A stretch of DNA of 64,000 nucleotides from Melastoma dodecandrum. Its lineage: Eukaryota; Streptophyta; Magnoliopsida; Myrtales; Melastomataceae. The stretch lies in the NCBI GenBank assembly GCA_029817715.1, contig JARUPY010000154.1:399501-463500 (forward strand), given 5' to 3'. Position 1 is the stretch's first letter, and every line of letters starts with the position of its first letter. The notes beneath the pieces were generated by a model. It made no database searches, was not told the origin of the DNA, and saw nothing but the letters and a program-made list of their open reading frames with translations. Below are positions 23,342 to 34,090 of the stretch, piece by piece. Both the position numbers and the translations under genes were made by a program.

Positions 23342-23735
23342 TTAACTGCGAACCATCTGCATAATCAACAATAATTTAGTAACACAGAGCAGAAGTTAGA
23401 TTCTTGTGACATGCAAAATGATAGGCAGGCACAACATGGTTGCTACTACTAGATTAGAAAGCTAAGCAAATGCTACATGGTCGCTGATTTATTGGAACAG
23501 ATTAGTATTATAATTATTTGCATACCATTTTTGGAATGTGTCTTCCTTCCATTGTCTTCATCGTGGCTTCTGCAAAAGCTTGTGCAGCCTCAGCATCCAC
23601 TTCAGCAGCTTCAGCCTCTCTCGCTGCCTCTTCAGCAGCTGCAATGGCAGCTTCGGCTTCGTCAGCAGCTCGAACAGCTGCAGCAGCAGCCTCCTCAGAA
23701 GTCATCCCTTTCATTTCAGCTAACTCCAAGTCAAC
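23342..23735 (-). pseudogene. C-terminal fragment of a TRB/SMH-type telomere repeat-binding protein
   Basis: Two minus-strand exons: 23,526-23,735 (70 codons) and 23,342-23,356 (MVRS-stop). The long exon reads VDLELAEMKGMTSEEAAAAA and continues as an Ala/Glu-rich coiled coil through AEAAQAFAEATMKTMEGRH. This matches the C-terminal coiled coil of single-Myb-histone (TRB) proteins, whose family tail ends near P-M-M. Splice sites and reading frame are intact. The Myb and H1/H5-like domains should lie at higher coordinates but are not found; instead a transporter pseudogene begins about 200 bp away. It is therefore a truncated gene fragment unless very long introns carry the rest beyond it. Confidence 0.72.
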
Positions 23736-23932
23736 CTGTGGCATGGTGAGTACACCTATACAATTCCTATCAGCCCTAAAAGTTATCCCCAAGTGGAGGA
23801 AAATAGAAACTGCTCTAAAGTTAAGAAAATTAATAATTATAATAAATAATAAACCCAATTTCGTGAACATGTTTAGACCCTTTTATCACATTTTTCATCA
23901 ATTCACATTTCATTGACTGCAATTCTACACAG

Positions 23933-25118
23933 GATAAGGATTCCCTATCCATTCCAATACGGAGGCCTCATTTTATTTGCCGGTGACGCTTTCACAGCAA
24001 TGGCCGCTGCAATAGTCGCTATGATACAGGTCCTGAGTTACTGACCTGTCTCGTATCACCCCATGATGCTGAATAACTCGTGACATGGATTGGCTTCTGC
24101 ATTCAACGGGTACTTTCATTGCTGCATCAAGGTTTGCCAGCGCTGCTCCGGTGACCCCTTCTGTGCTGAGCCATGGAGTTGAGTGGTTGGTAAAGAAAAG
24201 TGAATTTGGTACTCCCTCCCCCCCCCCCCTGCTCGTGAAAATTACGAGGTCATCACCGATTAATTGATTTTGCAGGGAGTAGGCACCCTCATCTGCGGTG
24301 CCCTCAGAACTGGTAACAGGTCCGCGACATCAGTGTAACACATTATCTCATTCATCAGTCTAGGTTCAGGGATTACAATTGTATTGACTCGTGTCTGTGT
24401 TGTCGCCAGAGAAAACAAGGGACTCCTGCGTTGACGAGAATCGGTAGTCGAAGGATCGTCCAGATATCAGCAGGATACGTGTTCTTCTTTTTCCATTTTA
24501 GGTACCGCTCGATTATCATCTCTCGTATTCAATGTGAAGTCCCAGGTCGGTAACGATATCATCGGTTCTCCGTGTCTCTGCTCACGACAGGAAAATTTGG
24601 CGCTTTTTTCACTTTCATACTGCCCATCGTGATGGCATGATAGTGCGTCCTCTACTCCTACATTGGTACGTCCTCTTCCTCATCCCCCGAATCGTTTCAC
24701 GAACTGCAGCACATCCTCACAATCACTGGGGTTGTTCCCGAAACAGCCGTGGCTGGTTTAGGATTCCTGCAATTCTGCAACCTAAACAGCTTCAGGACAA
24801 ATTTCATACTCGGGTTATCGGTCTTCATGGCGCTCTCCGTCCTTCAATACTTCAGCGAGTACTTCTTAATCTCCGGTCACGGCCCGTTCCCCACCCGCGC
24901 CACATGGTACGTAACATTAAAACATGGCTACTTCCCAATCATCCCAAAAACTGATAATCGCTCCCCATCACTTGCCGCAGTTCAACGACACAATGCAAGT
25001 GATATTCACGCCTGCCCCGGCGGTGGCGTACCTACTGGACGCGACTCACAGCAACGGACAGGGAACTGTGAGGACGGACAGCGGCAGGCCAATTATTATT
25101 CCAAGAGGCCCGTGAGAA
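23933..25118 (+). pseudogene. Nucleobase-ascorbate transporter (NAT) pseudogene, 5' truncated
   Basis: The C-terminal half of a NAT/NCS2 membrane transporter can be followed in order on the plus strand: IRIPYPFQYGG (23,933 on), STGTFIAASRFASAAPVTPS (about 24,108), a GTLICGALRTGN block (about 24,280), TRIGSRRIVQISAGYV (about 24,435), KFGAFFTFILPIVMA (about 24,593), LGFLQFCNLNSFRTNFILGL (about 24,758) and GHGPFPTRATW (about 24,878), then a final block starting FNDTMQ. Damage includes a lost base just before TRIGSRR, two adjacent stops (TGA TAG) after PIVMA and missing N-terminal exons. It ends in an altered tail at 25,118. Confidence 0.82.
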
Positions 25119-27708
25119 TAGAATTACGCAGGCTAAGGAATTCATGGTCCGGTCCATCAGATAATTTGAAAATTTTCAAAACCAGAGGTGTGGCGTGACA
25201 CATGAATGATGTCGTTACAGTTGTTGTGTAATACGTGATATGGCCGGCACGGGACATGGCAGGGCATGGTGTTAGAGTGTGTGTGGGCAGGGGGGAGACA
25301 ACAAACAAATTATGGGCATGGAGAGTCAGTCGTCTGTGGTCGACAGCCGCTGTCGACCAAATATCTACAAAAAGTACTTTTTATTTTTTTACTATTTCAA
25401 ATGTATGTATTTATATGCTTTCTACATACACGAAATAATTTCATTAAAACTGAAAATTGGTACCCACACGAAACTAAAATTTTGAACACTAGGGGGGACG
25501 TGGGTGGGGTTCACTACAGCGATGCAATGAGAAAAAAAAAGGAGGGGGGGGCAAAATCCAGATCTTCTCGGCTTTGTCCGTACGACGTACTTGGTCCCTT
25601 TTCAAGTCTCCGCTACGCGACAAAAAGAAAGAGAGATTTTATTTATCTTGTTTAAGATAGAGAGGTGGCTTCGCTGGCCATTAAATAAGAAGTATTGTTT
25701 GTTATCTATTACTTATTGCTGGTACCCCACCAAAAGTGGTCCATTTCTCAATTTCAAAACAATCCACTGGTAGTAGGACACGCCCACCAGGCCACGATAA
25801 CATGCCCCCCCCCCCCGTGATGCACAAATTTCACTCTACTCTCTTTTAAGTTATTTTTTACTGTTAATTTTAGAAAAAAATTTCATACCCAGTAATTTAT
25901 TGCCGTTTGTTTTTAAGTAACAATTTCATTATAAGGTAACTAAAATCATTATTGGAACCTACGCATTCGGAACAAAGCCAGTAATTCAAGATAGCTGCTT
26001 AGACAAAGTAATGGAGCAAATTTTGAAACTATTTGGGGGTGGCAATTTTCTTCTTTTTCTTAGCGGCAGAAAATAACAATCACTTTATTTAAATATATGA
26101 ATCTCGTGTTAAATATTAGAATAAGATAAATTAATTAATGGAATTCGAGGGGGGGGGGGGCATATTTTGAGAGTTGGAAAATTCCCCCCCCCCGTGCGCA
26201 CGTGCAGACACGTGTCTGAAATTGTGGGAAAAGAAAAAGCCCGCCCGCGATTTTGCATATCCCGCACGTGCTCTCATGCGTGCGCTACCCTCCCCGGGGG
26301 ATTAATAACTTAATCATAAGCATTCTTTTACATGATTTATTAAATCATTTTAAGTAAAAACAAATTAATAACTAAATCATTTCAAGAAAAAAATGGAACA
26401 GGAATATTATTAATTATTTAGGGGAGGGAGAGTTTTTTTTTGGGGGGGGGGGGTAAAATTTTATTTTGATTTATACTGAATAGTTTAGTAGATACAGTGA
26501 AAAATGGGAAGCCCATGTGACTGACGCACATAAATTTAAAAAAAAAAAAAGAACCAGTCAACCATGAATTCTGCAGTTATGAGCAAATCTCCATATCCCA
26601 ACAACAAACACCAAAATAAAGTACTATTTTTTTATATTAATTTAAAATAAATTATATATATCACGAGAGAATGTGAGTTAAGCCTTGGGACGACAAAACT
26701 GTGATCAGAGAGAGGGAGGGGAGGGGAGGGGAGAAGATCCATAAAAAGGGTAACAAAGAATCTTTTTTCAAATGACAATATTATAAAGGGGGCAGCAATT
26801 TGAATGCCTTAATTTGACTAAACACAACACATGGGGTTACTACACTACACTCCGCATTGGGAATCACCACCACCACACACACATCATAGTACAACTGTCC
26901 TGGCTTTCAATCTCATCCCTTAACCAAAGATCTCATACTTGAAGTCTTTCTTTGTTTGCTTAGGCAGGATGGGAGGACCACCACACCCATCAGAGAACCA
27001 TGTACAAACACGCTACATACATTCGTCCGACGTCGAATCACGACGATGGTATGCGTTTCTAGTAGGTTCATTGTATCATTTCCCCGTGGAGAAACTCGGG
27101 GTATGGCAACAAACACATCCCAATCCCAAATGTCTTAACTTGTTCTTTCCTATTCTTTTTAAAGGGTTTTTATTTCATCCTCAATTGATGGAACTTACAT
27201 TGAGTTTATGACCCACATGTTTTTTTAATAACTACTAAAACAATTCTTCTCCTTTTCAAGATTGGGGGAGGATAAGTGAGATAGAATAAGAAGTGTTTTG
27301 GGGTTGGAGGGGGACTCGGGAGGTGTAGAGGGGACAGAATGCTTGGCTGGATAGTATGTGGGTGTCTGGATAGTTGTGGATGCGTCTCCTCTATATCTAC
27401 AAAAAATTGCACATGGTTTACATAAAATCATAACCTTTTAGCATTAGAATTACATACATACCCTTTAAGCAAATATGGAATTATTAGTTATTCACATTGG
27501 TGGGTGTTAATTCACCCTTTTCTGGGGGCATCGTCGTCGTCAACTTGTCAATTTGTTTGTATTATTATTGTTGGATTTATGGAGGGAGCAGAGCCCCTCT
27601 ATCTCCTCCTCTTCCTCCATCATTTGTATAAATGCAGCGGGACCAAAAAGCCAACACCACCACCACCCCCCCACTTCCTTATTATTGATCTCTACTTGTT
27701 TGTTTTTA
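25119..27708. other. AT-rich intergenic DNA with G/C homopolymers
   Basis: No gene recognised in about 2.6 kb. It holds several G or C runs of about 10 (near 25,805, 26,150, 26,185 and 26,440), long A/T-rich stretches and a GGGGA repeat near 26,715-26,735. The last few hundred bases should contain the promoter and leader of the SOFL gene. Confidence 0.45.
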
Positions 27709-27729
27709 TCTCTCTCTCTCTCTCTCTCT
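27709..27729. repeat. CT microsatellite in the SOFL leader
   Basis: An uninterrupted CT/TC run of about 20 bp lies about 30 bp upstream of the SOFL start codon, in the probable 5' UTR. Pyrimidine runs of this type are common in plant leaders. Confidence 0.85.
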
Positions 27730-27756
27730 TAGGTCGGCGAGAAGAGGCTGCTAGGG

Positions 27757-28377
27757 ATGAATGCTTTGTCCTCTGAATGCAGCAGCGGGTGCGAGTCCGG
27801 GTGGACCTTGTACTTTGACCACTCGTCGAGCGACGACGACGAAATGAGGGTCAAGGACTGGGATCTGAAGAAACATGAGTTCGGTAAAAAATGGTTCAAG
27901 GACGAGGACGAGCAGGAGGAGGAGGAGGATCTGTCGATGGTATCCGACGCGTCCTCTGGTCCTCCGATCCACTACGAGGCCGTCGAAGGTGCAGACGAGG
28001 CTCCCCGGAGGTCACTCCGGCCCGGGCACACGGACACCAAGAGACAGAAGAAGATTAAACGGGGAGGGGAGGAGGATTTTCAGTCCTTGCTTGACGACAC
28101 CGCGAGTTCCCCTGCCATAACTGTGAGTTTCTTTTTGCATGCATTAGAGATTTGTTTCCCATTAAGAACGATTTGGGATTCACTAAAAAGATTTGTATTT
28201 AATTGATGGGTCTCGTGTCCTTTTCTTCTTCCTTTCTTACAGAACCACTATGATTGGAAGCACGGAGTCGAGATCAGAACGGGAAGAAGATCTGCATATC
28301 AAGAACAGCATTATGATGAGTTCTTACACAGTTCCATTTCAGGACACCACCCAACAACTCGACAACCACGACAATAA
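27757..28377 (+). CDS. SOB FIVE-LIKE (SOFL) protein
   Basis: Plant-specific regulator; Arabidopsis SOFL proteins raise cytokinin levels and act semi-redundantly in growth. Two exons, 27757-28122 and 28243-28377, give 166 residues. Both conserved SOFL boxes are present: domain A as SSGCESGWTLYFD (residues 8-20) and domain B as LSMVSDASSGPP (about 63-74). The middle is acidic (EDEQEEEEDLS) and a basic KRQKKIKRGG stretch may be a nuclear signal. The start at 27757 puts domain A at the N-terminus, as in the family. The intron is GT-AG, phase 0. Which SOFL member it corresponds to cannot be told. Confidence 0.85.
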
Positions 28378-30055
28378 CCAGTTGAGTGTAATGGTTTCGA
28401 AAGGTCTGATGTTGGGATTTATGTGCACGGCAAGGTGGTTCAGGAGGAAAGACACAAAGAAATGGATATGACTGAGGAAAAAAAAAAGAACTGGGTCTCA
28501 AAAGGGGAACTCAGTCCATCTTGTTTAAGTGTTCTCTTTAAATCAGATTTTGTTTTCTGTTTTTTTTTAATTAGTCATTCCTTTGGTTTCGTTCATTTTT
28601 AATGCATTTGTATTTGTTGTATCTTTTCTTGAACTCGGAGGAGAAAATGTTAAATAATAATGAAAAGAAGATCCCCCCAGTTATATTTGTCTAGTATTTG
28701 ATTGGTTTTAGGAAGTCCATTGAAATGGTGCATGTCTCTGGACAAAATCGGGAATGCAGCTCGTAGAACCATTTAAGGACATTGTGGGGGGGATAAGGTA
28801 AGGTAGGTATTTGTTGATCATGGGATAACGATGTTTTTGTGTCTAGGTCCATCACATGTTATTTATTACACTTGAATAGAGTCAATCACACAAGGCAAGG
28901 GACAAAGTTTGCTAAAACATTAAGGACGTCTTTATTTAATTAATTCCCTCCTCCCTCCACCACCCACCATTCCACGTGGTAAATTCTGAATGCTCCATTC
29001 ACCCAACCGGCCATTGGCTCTTGAGTGAATTACACCCTTTTTGGTTGATTTTCCTAACACAAGATAATAACATTTTCTTTACTATGAAATTGGGTCATTT
29101 ATCAAGTGATCAGAAAGAGGAAGGGGGGGCGGACATGGGATGTCAACAAAGGGTATGGGGGCAAATAACATCACCTTCGGAGGTCAAGACAACACGAATT
29201 CAGACAACAAATAAAGAAGACCAAATGTGACAAGGAAACAAGGCATAAGCAAAGACTGATTGATTGATCTTTGTGGGTGAGGAAGGGAGGGCGGCAGGCA
29301 GGCAATGCTGCCCTGCCCACCCCTTCCTGATTGCATAATTCCTTTAAAATAAAGGCCAGCCTCCAAGGGGACTTCCCCCCCTTCCCGAACTCCATCAATG
29401 TAGTGTTCCGTCATGCGGGACAGGAACCGGGCGACGCAGGGCATCCCGCATTAACGGTCGACATGTTCGATTCGAATTACGTGGTCTTAGCACCATCATT
29501 ATTACGGAGAACGTGGCGGGTGAAGGAATTGGGGGGGGGGGGGAGGTGTTCTGTTCTGACATTACTCTACCCTGTTTGGACTTGTATATGGACAATGCAG
29601 ATGGGGAGATGTGGCATGTTGTGTTACAGGCAGCAATCAAGTTGCTGTAATAAAACTGCCGACAGCGTCTACGCGTGCGCGCACACACACAAACTCCGAG
29701 TAACGCGCATCAAACCGGAGGCCGCCCGCCCCATCCCGTCTCGCTCCCCATCCCCTGGGACAGGAGAAAAGTTTCCATTTCCATTGTGGGAAAGTGAGGT
29801 AGCATCTGCATAAGTGCAGGCTTAAAAAATGTTTCTAGGACACCGCTTGCCGCACTAGTAATTACGAAGACGATGCAGAGGAAGGGGCTGCCGTGGCTGG
29901 CCTTGGCAGCGGGCAGTAAACTGTAAATCGAGCAGACAGCCGCTATATTTAATTATTACCGAGGACACGTACAAATTATCTCCTAACTCTCTTAGCAAGG
30001 ATTATCCTTGTTGTAGTTATTTTGCCTCACGAAGATTTAAGATCCCAACGAAAGA
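28378..30055. other. Intergenic, nothing firm
   Basis: About 1.7 kb with the SOFL 3' UTR and AT-rich spacer. A G run lies near 29,530-29,542. ORFs of moderate length occur around 29,330-29,810 in several frames but show no family resemblance. Confidence 0.4.
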
Positions 30056-32592
30056 TCACAAGGCGTAACGAGACAAAAATCTATCAACCATCCTAAGACA
30101 TTCTTTGGGATTATACTCTGGAGCCGTATGTCCTGCCCCCTGCATCAACACAGGCATTACCTTGAATTTCGATTAGAATTGATAACATCTACGTTAATCA
30201 TGAAACGTTACGTGGGAGACGTTTTATGTACCTTGACGGTTGCGTAGGTCATGCCATCGCCGATATCAATCGTGGACTTAACGGTATACCTGCAATGGAT
30301 GACCACCAGCGCATCGTTACGGTATGGAAATATACTTTCTTGTGATGTTTCTAAGAGTTTAGTTGTACCCAGAAATCTGGCCGTCGACGAACCAAGGTCT
30401 CCAGGTGTCGACCACGGTCATGTTCAACGAGAACAGCCACGACTGAGTCCCCACGTGCGGTATCAACATGTCGTGATCTCCGCTGCAGCGACAGGTGCAG
30501 ACGTTCCTCGATCAAACAAAATGCAACAGCAACAGTTGCCCTAAAAACGATATATATGCATATGTTTTAGCTTACCTGTAAACTAGGGCTCGGTAACCGG
30601 CAGTGATGAGCTCGGAATGATAAGACACGGTCGAGTTGAGGTCATACTCATAGGCCAAGCTCTTGTTGCACCTCATCCAGTTCGGGATGCTACCCTGCAC
30701 GGCATACATACACGTCCTGCGTTCTCGTTACGCGAAGAAAATCATAGTGCGAGTTAAGTACATCGACTGGTATACACAACTCACATTGCGGATGCCGAGT
30801 GCTTCTTGGACCGTCTCGTCGTTTGCCCAAATGTAAGACAGCACGTAATTCGAATTCTGCCAACCAATAACATTTCCTTGCATTAGAAACAACAGGAGAA
30901 TCATTCGATGATTTATGCGAATACACAATATGACTTACACGACACCAACGTGTTCCGATTCGTGATGCAGAAGAAGAGGAGAAATCACGATCACGATCAT
31001 AATCATCATCGAAGAATTTCTTCCCTCCCCAATTCAAACCTCCTAATCTCCCGAATTCCTCATTTGGCTTATCGAAGCTGCATTTGGGCTCTAGAATCGC
31101 AGCATCGCAGATCTTTATTGTGCACTGCAGATTTATACTAGTTATGACTAGGAACAGAGTGTGTGACGATGATATATGGATGGATTCATCAATACACTGA
31201 CCTGGGCGACGAGTGCAATATCGGCCATGCACGAGGAGTTGCTGATATCCGGGTAGATGTACTCCCCGTTGCAATTCTCGCTAATTGACTGTCGAAAAGT
31301 TTCTCTAACATAATTCTTTTGCTGCAAATTAACGAAATAAGTAGTTCAAAACAAACGGTATTCGAAAACGTACTTTGTATAGTTCGGAGGAGATGAGTCC
31401 CACTCGATATGCATATGGGACTCTCGAGTTTTGATCGCTGTGGGAATCCGTCACTGGGTTCCCGAGTATGTACCCCTGTCGCACAAAATCACGACAAAAA
31501 GATTTCAGTTACTAAACCCGACAGAAACCTCGATGTTTCGTAAACAGGGAGTGATTCCATTACCTGGAGTTCGATTTGCGGTTGGAGTCCCGCGGCGTTG
31601 CCTTTGTGGATGAGCAGCGCGACCTGCGGCACGATCATGCCCGAGTACGAGTCCCCCGAGGTGTACAAAGGAACCTTGCTGAACCGGGGGTGTTCTATCA
31701 GCCACTGACGGGGGTACCATATACTATTCACTTGTTAGAATCATTTTGAAAAAGCCTTGTTTTTTTCCGCAAAGTACGAGTTCACGTATTCCGGGGCGTA
31801 AACTTGCCTTGCGGAGGAATTGGTAGACGGCCACCGCCGATGTCTTGTCGCTGGAGTAGTAACCTTCTTGGGTGGTTGAGTAGGAGAATCCAGTTCCAAC
31901 TGGTTCATCCAGGAATATAATGCTTGCTACCTGAAAAGAAATCAAATTGGGTTAATTCAATTAATCACCCGAAGACTGTAATAACAACTATCGCTATTGT
32001 TGTTTACTTTTGTCCAAGAGTAGGGATTGTCTAGGAATGTCGGGAGACTGCCATTGAATGATGCGTAGTCAAACGTTAGTGGTCCTGTCAGAAAAAAGAA
32101 ATAGAATAGTGATGAGCACCTAACCGTCGGTCAAGAAATTTAGTTCGATGTAATGAGGTCGCGGCGATCAAAGGAGCGTAGCGCAACCAGACCTATTTCG
32201 TAAACGAGGCCGGAGAAGCCGGAGCATCCCGGTCCCCCGGTTAGCCACAGCAGAAGAGGGTCCCGAACCGGGTCGCCCTCCGACTCTATGAAGTAGTAAA
32301 ACAGCTGAATATCATCCAAGTCTCCTACGCTTATGTACCTAGTCAAACGTGCCGGGAAAACCGTTAGGCGATCGGAACCGGTCCTGTCACCGAATCGCAT
32401 TGCGTGTCTACCGCAGTTAAAATCACGAATACCGATGGAAGACAGAACTCACCCTGTTTCTAGCGCGAACGGTAGCTTCCCAGGGTAGCCTGGCAGAGTC
32501 TCGAGGACCGTCACCGCTACCGTTCGGCTCAACGACAGAAAGAGCAAGGCCACCGTTCGCAACAGCCATTTGGGTAGACCATTCTGGAGCAT
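30056..32592 (-). CDS. Serine carboxypeptidase-like protein, copy A (acyltransferase type)
   Basis: Secreted/vacuolar S10-fold enzyme; plant clade IA members transfer acyl groups from glucose esters rather than cut peptides. Thirteen exons: 32453-32592, 32193-32338, 32008-32084, 31808-31930, 31564-31704, 31374-31475, 31202-31288, 30939-31124, 30785-30856, 30576-30694, 30369-30482, 30232-30289, 30056-30139, giving 482 residues. Signal peptide [19 protein letters not shown]. Substrate loop [12 protein letters not shown]; triad Ser181 (SGDSYSG), Asp402 (SGDHDM), His459 (GAGHTAPEY). Intron 4 has a GC donor (AAG|GCAAGT). Exon 8 encodes an acidic insert with [12 protein letters not shown] that the other copies lack. 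Intact; a true peptidase is possible but less likely. Confidence 0.9.
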
Positions 32593-32993
32593 TCTCGTCT
32601 TCGTCTCCGCTATTCCAACCTGATGGGGCCGGGGGGGGGGGGGTGGTTGATGTTAGACTGGGATTGCGATTATTTATGAAATCCGAAACCGTTGTTCCAA
32701 GTCCAGATTGGAGAAAGTCGGATGTTTCTATGGATTGGGGGAGAATGTGAACTAATTTTTAGCTAACTTTCTTTTATCCATTGAAAACACAAATAACTTA
32801 TTGTTTTTGTATACATGCAACTGAAAGCGAACAGCTAACTTTCTTAAAGATGACTTGGTACTCCTTCCAAGGCGCCGCCGAGTTTCAGCACGTTAAACAT
32901 GTTGGCATGGCATTTTTCCAGCTCTTAATAAAACGTTATTGGTAACCCCGGCATCGGTCATATCTGTTTAGTTCTAAAGATGGAATTGCTTAT

Positions 32994-33433
32994 CTTGATG
33001 GTTGCATAGGTCAAATAGTATGGGAATTTCTCGTACGTTGTGGTAAATCTGAGAGCAAGAACAATGCCAGAAAAAGATTCGTCAGGATTAGATATACGTT
33101 GTTGTTTCCAAGAGGATGCACGTACGGTATACATACCCTGCACCTGACCGTCGACGAACCATGGCCTCCACTCGCTCTCGACCGTTAAATTCAGAAGTTC
33201 AATCCACGTCAGTGTGCCAAGATATTGAGCAGCTATATCGTGATCTCCGCTGCAAACAGACGCAACAGAGGATCCAAAAAATCAAACAGACACAAAATCT
33301 TCTGTGAAAATGGAGCGTAAAATGTTTAGCGGCTTATCATGGATGATGACAGGAGCCCGACCCGATGGGCATACTCCACTCTCGAGTTTTTGTCCGCCTC
33401 TTCATCTGTAGTCGGCTTTCCGATGAAGAATCC
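32994..33433 (-). pseudogene. SCPL exon relic between copies A and B
   Basis: Three exon equivalents remain on the minus strand: exon 6 (about 33,346-33,433, GFFIGKPTTDEEAD), exon 11 (33,137-33,249, GDHDIAAQYLGTL to [11 protein letters not shown]) and exon 12 (32,994-33,048, [18 protein letters not shown]). Exons 7-10 are deleted. Exon 11 is one base short, breaking phase with exon 12. The donor after exon 12 reads AT instead of GT. The 5' exons and the final His exon are missing. It resembles copies B-D more than copy A. Confidence 0.85.
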
Positions 33434-33694
33434 CTGGAGGAAAGACGCGAGACGATATCAACATGTGACGACTGTCTTAGAGTTTGTGAATGAATGTTTT
33501 GATAAGTAGACATGGGATGTTTTTTCCAGTCCAAGTTTTGTCGGCCCCCATTCCATCCCTATAATCAGCCTTAAAGTCTCCAAATTAACTGGTTGTTGAA
33601 GTCCAAGTTCTTGATAATTGATTGTATCAATGAGAAATATTCTGTGCTCGGATCGGCTTAGGCCCGTGCAGGATCAGAGTTCAACTACAGAGCA

Positions 33695-34090
33695 ATGGAG
33701 CACAAAAGCTGAGCAGCTCGCCAAGGAAAGAAGCCGCGAAAGGTTAGTAAGTCGACAAACTGCAGAATGGTCATGCTGATGGTTGGGAGGATGCCAGTCG
33801 ATGACTAACCGTCGGAAGGTCATGTCCAATGACACGTTACATGCCGCAAAGGGGAGAACAACCCGGGGACTTTGAGCCTGTGGGGTTCAGTCTAAGTGGC
33901 ACAAAGGACCTGAATTCTCATGAGCGAAACTGCTTTTGTGGTGCTCATATATTGCTTGAAAATTCACTTGTCCAATTGAATATTTCTAACACCGCGATAT
34001 CAGGTTGCTTTCAAGAACCCGACCAGACGTTGGACGTTACATTAAGGTTGTCCTGAGATTGAAAATATTAGCAACGCAGAGCAGCTCAGG
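33695..34090. repeat. Older copy of the SCPL 3'-flank repeat
   Basis: This stretch matches 37,013-37,370 and 41,017-41,366, the sequences just 3' of copies B and C. Shared landmarks are GGAAAGAAGCC, AGAATGGTCA, CAATGACACGTTACATG, AACAACCC(C/G)GG and GGTTGCTTTCAAGA. It is more diverged than those two are from each other. No SCPL gene lies beside it on the 5' side now, so it probably marks a lost copy. Confidence 0.75.

Noticed and set aside
23518..23916. Ala/Ser-rich plus-strand ORF
   Set aside because: Complement of the TRB coiled-coil exon; low-complexity shadow.
29331..29813. 160-codon plus-strand ORF
   Set aside because: No domain, no promoter or splice context, and it overlaps comparable ORFs in other frames.
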